Part shown: positions 10,940 to 11,904 of the stretch, one piece after another | Layout: each line of letters opens with the position of its first letter | Position numbering within the stretch: position 1 is the stretch's first letter | Origin: Pseudomonadota bacterium | GTDB taxonomy: Bacteria; Pseudomonadota; Alphaproteobacteria; Rhizobiales; Hyphomicrobiaceae | DNA: 11,904 nucleotides | Assembly (NCBI GenBank): GCA_023416575.1 | Contig: JAEZHL010000452.1 | Coordinates: 1-11,904, forward strand | Direction: 5' to 3' | Translations under genes and position numbers: made by a program | The notes under the pieces: model-generated | What the model saw: only the letters and a program-made list of their open reading frames with translations | Databases searched by the model: none | Told to the model about the DNA's origin: nothing

Positions 10940-11904
10940 ATGCCCACCCAGATCCTGATGCCCGCGCTGTCTCCGACCATGGAGGAGGGCAAGCTCGCTA
11001 AATGGCACGTCAAGGAAGGTGACACCATCAAGGCCGGCAAGGTCGTCGCCGAGATCGAGACCGATAAGGCGACGATGGAGGTCGAGGCCGTCGACGAGGG
11101 GACGGTGGCTAAGATCCTCGTTCCGGAGGGGACGGAGAAGGTGAAGGTCAACACGCCGATCGCGATCATCGCGGCCGAGGGCGAATCCGTCGCCGACGCG
11201 AGCAAGGCTGCGCCCGCCGCAGCACCGAAAGAGGCGGCGAAGAGCGAGGCTCCGGCCCCAGCGGCCCGCCCCGCGCCGGCGGCTCAGCCCGCTCCTCAGC
11301 CCGCAGTGGCACCGGCCGCAGCCGCACCGCAGCCCCCGCCGCCACGCCCGGCAGCCCAGCCGGCGCAGCGGCCCAATGGACATGGCCGCCTGTTCGCTTC
11401 GCCGCTCGCCCGCCGGCTCGCCAAGGAGGCGGGCATCGATATCGCGCAGGTGGCAGGGTCCGGGCCGCACGGTCGGATCATCAAGCGGGACGTCGAAGCA
11501 GCCGCTGCGGCCCCGGCCGGGACCGCGGTCGCGCGGAGGCCGGCAGCTGCGCCCGAGGCTCAGCCGGTGGCGCTGCAACCTATGCCCGACGACAAGATTC
11601 TGGCGCTCTACGACAAGAATTCCTACGAGGTCGTGCCGCACGACGGCATGCGCAGGACCATCGCGCAGCGGCTGACGCAGGCCAAGCAGACGATCCCGCA
11701 CTTCTACCTCAGCATGGATTGCCGCCTCGACGAGCTGCTGCGGGCGCGCGAGCGCATCAATGCATCCTCGCCGAAGGAAGGACCGCGCGCCTTCAAGCTC
11801 TCCGTCAACGACTTCGTCATCAAGGCGCTGGCGCTCGCCCTGCAGCAGGTGCCAGGGGCCAATGCCACGTGGACGGAGCAGGGCACGCTGCGCCACAAGT
11901 ATTC
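10940..11904 (+). CDS. pdhC: Pyruvate dehydrogenase E2, dihydrolipoamide acetyltransferase (partial, 3' end cut by window)
   Basis: E2 is the core of the PDH complex and moves the acetyl group from lipoyl-lysine to CoA. The first 321 residues are present. The lipoyl domain is 1-80 with Lys43 in IETDKATMEV. A long Ala/Pro linker follows (about 88-145). The peripheral-subunit-binding domain lies near 150-186 (LFASPLARRLAKEAGIDIAQ and GSGPHGRIIKRDV) and docks E1 and E3. A second Ala/Pro linker follows, and from about 228 the acetyltransferase domain begins (YEVVPHDGMRRTIAQRL, then IPHFYLSMD). The catalytic His motif lies beyond the window. ATG at 10940 is supported by the match to the PdhB N-terminus; AAGGGG is about 12 bases upstream. 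E3 (lpd) would be expected downstream. Confidence 0.96.
   Translation, partial: MPTQILMPALSPTMEEGKLAKWHVKEGDTIKAGKVVAEIETDKATMEVEAVDEGTVAKILVPEGTEKVKVNTPIAIIAAEGESVADASKAAPAAAPKEAAKSEAPAPAARPAPAAQPAPQPAVAPAAAAPQPPPPRPAAQPAQRPNGHGRLFASPLARRLAKEAGIDIAQVAGSGPHGRIIKRDVEAAAAAPAGTAVARRPAAAPEAQPVALQPMPDDKILALYDKNSYEVVPHDGMRRTIAQRLTQAKQTIPHFYLSMDCRLDELLRARERINASSPKEGPRAFKLSVNDFVIKALALALQQVPGANATWTEQGTLRHKY

Noticed and set aside
10922..11896. A 324-codon minus-strand frame opposite pdhC
   Set aside because: It is a shadow of the pdhC coding strand with a low-complexity Arg/Gly-rich product and no domain.
1..11904. Defence systems, mobile elements, CRISPR arrays or RNA genes
   Set aside because: Searched by eye on both strands; no transposase, integrase, terminal inverted repeats with target duplications, spaced repeats, tRNA cloverleaf or rRNA sequence was found.

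Overview
The window reads as ordinary chromosome of a GC-rich alphaproteobacterium, most likely of the order Hyphomicrobiales (Rhizobiales). The evidence is the gene order eno - ftsB - pdhA - pdhB - pdhC, an E1-beta subunit (PdhB) carrying its own N-terminal lipoyl domain, a GGAAC-N16-CGTT (EcfG-type) promoter, a possible CtrA box, and short palindromic intergenic repeats of the kind scattered through rhizobial genomes. The genus cannot be fixed from the sequence alone. No rRNA, tRNA, CRISPR, transposase, phage or plasmid gene was seen.

Layout. (1) 1-2400: three poorly characterised genes. They are a 222-aa hypothetical (+); a secreted HExxH protein, perhaps a zinc peptidase (-), facing it across a perfect hairpin; and a small secreted, very basic Val/Thr/Arg-rich protein (+) under a strong EcfG-type general-stress promoter. 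(2) 2525-4969, minus strand: a compact queuosine-precursor operon in the order GFA-family protein, queC, a conserved 82-aa protein of unknown role, a VUT/YhhQ-type transporter, queF. QueC makes preQ0, QueF reduces it to preQ1, and the transporter probably imports queuosine precursors, so synthesis and salvage sit together. queD and queE are not in the window. (3) 5000-6465: a divergent promoter region, enolase, and its terminator. (4) 6540-7423: a 47-aa secreted Cys/His-rich protein downstream of a perfect 12-bp palindrome, then ftsB (divisome) with a CtrA-like site upstream. (5) 7529-11904: the pyruvate dehydrogenase genes pdhA, pdhB and pdhC (cut by the window edge). pdhB and pdhC are separated by about 840 bp holding a second GFA-family gene and a coupled 70-codon reading frame.

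How it fits together. Enolase makes phosphoenolpyruvate, and the PDH complex takes pyruvate into acetyl-CoA, so this is a central-carbon block with a cell-division gene inside it. That arrangement is widely conserved in the class. The queuosine operon diverges from eno and serves tRNA modification. I see no convincing new multi-gene system. The items most worth a second look are the 82-aa protein inside the queuosine operon, the EcfG-driven small secreted protein, the Cys/His mini-protein, the CtrA-like site before ftsB, and the insertion that splits the PDH genes.
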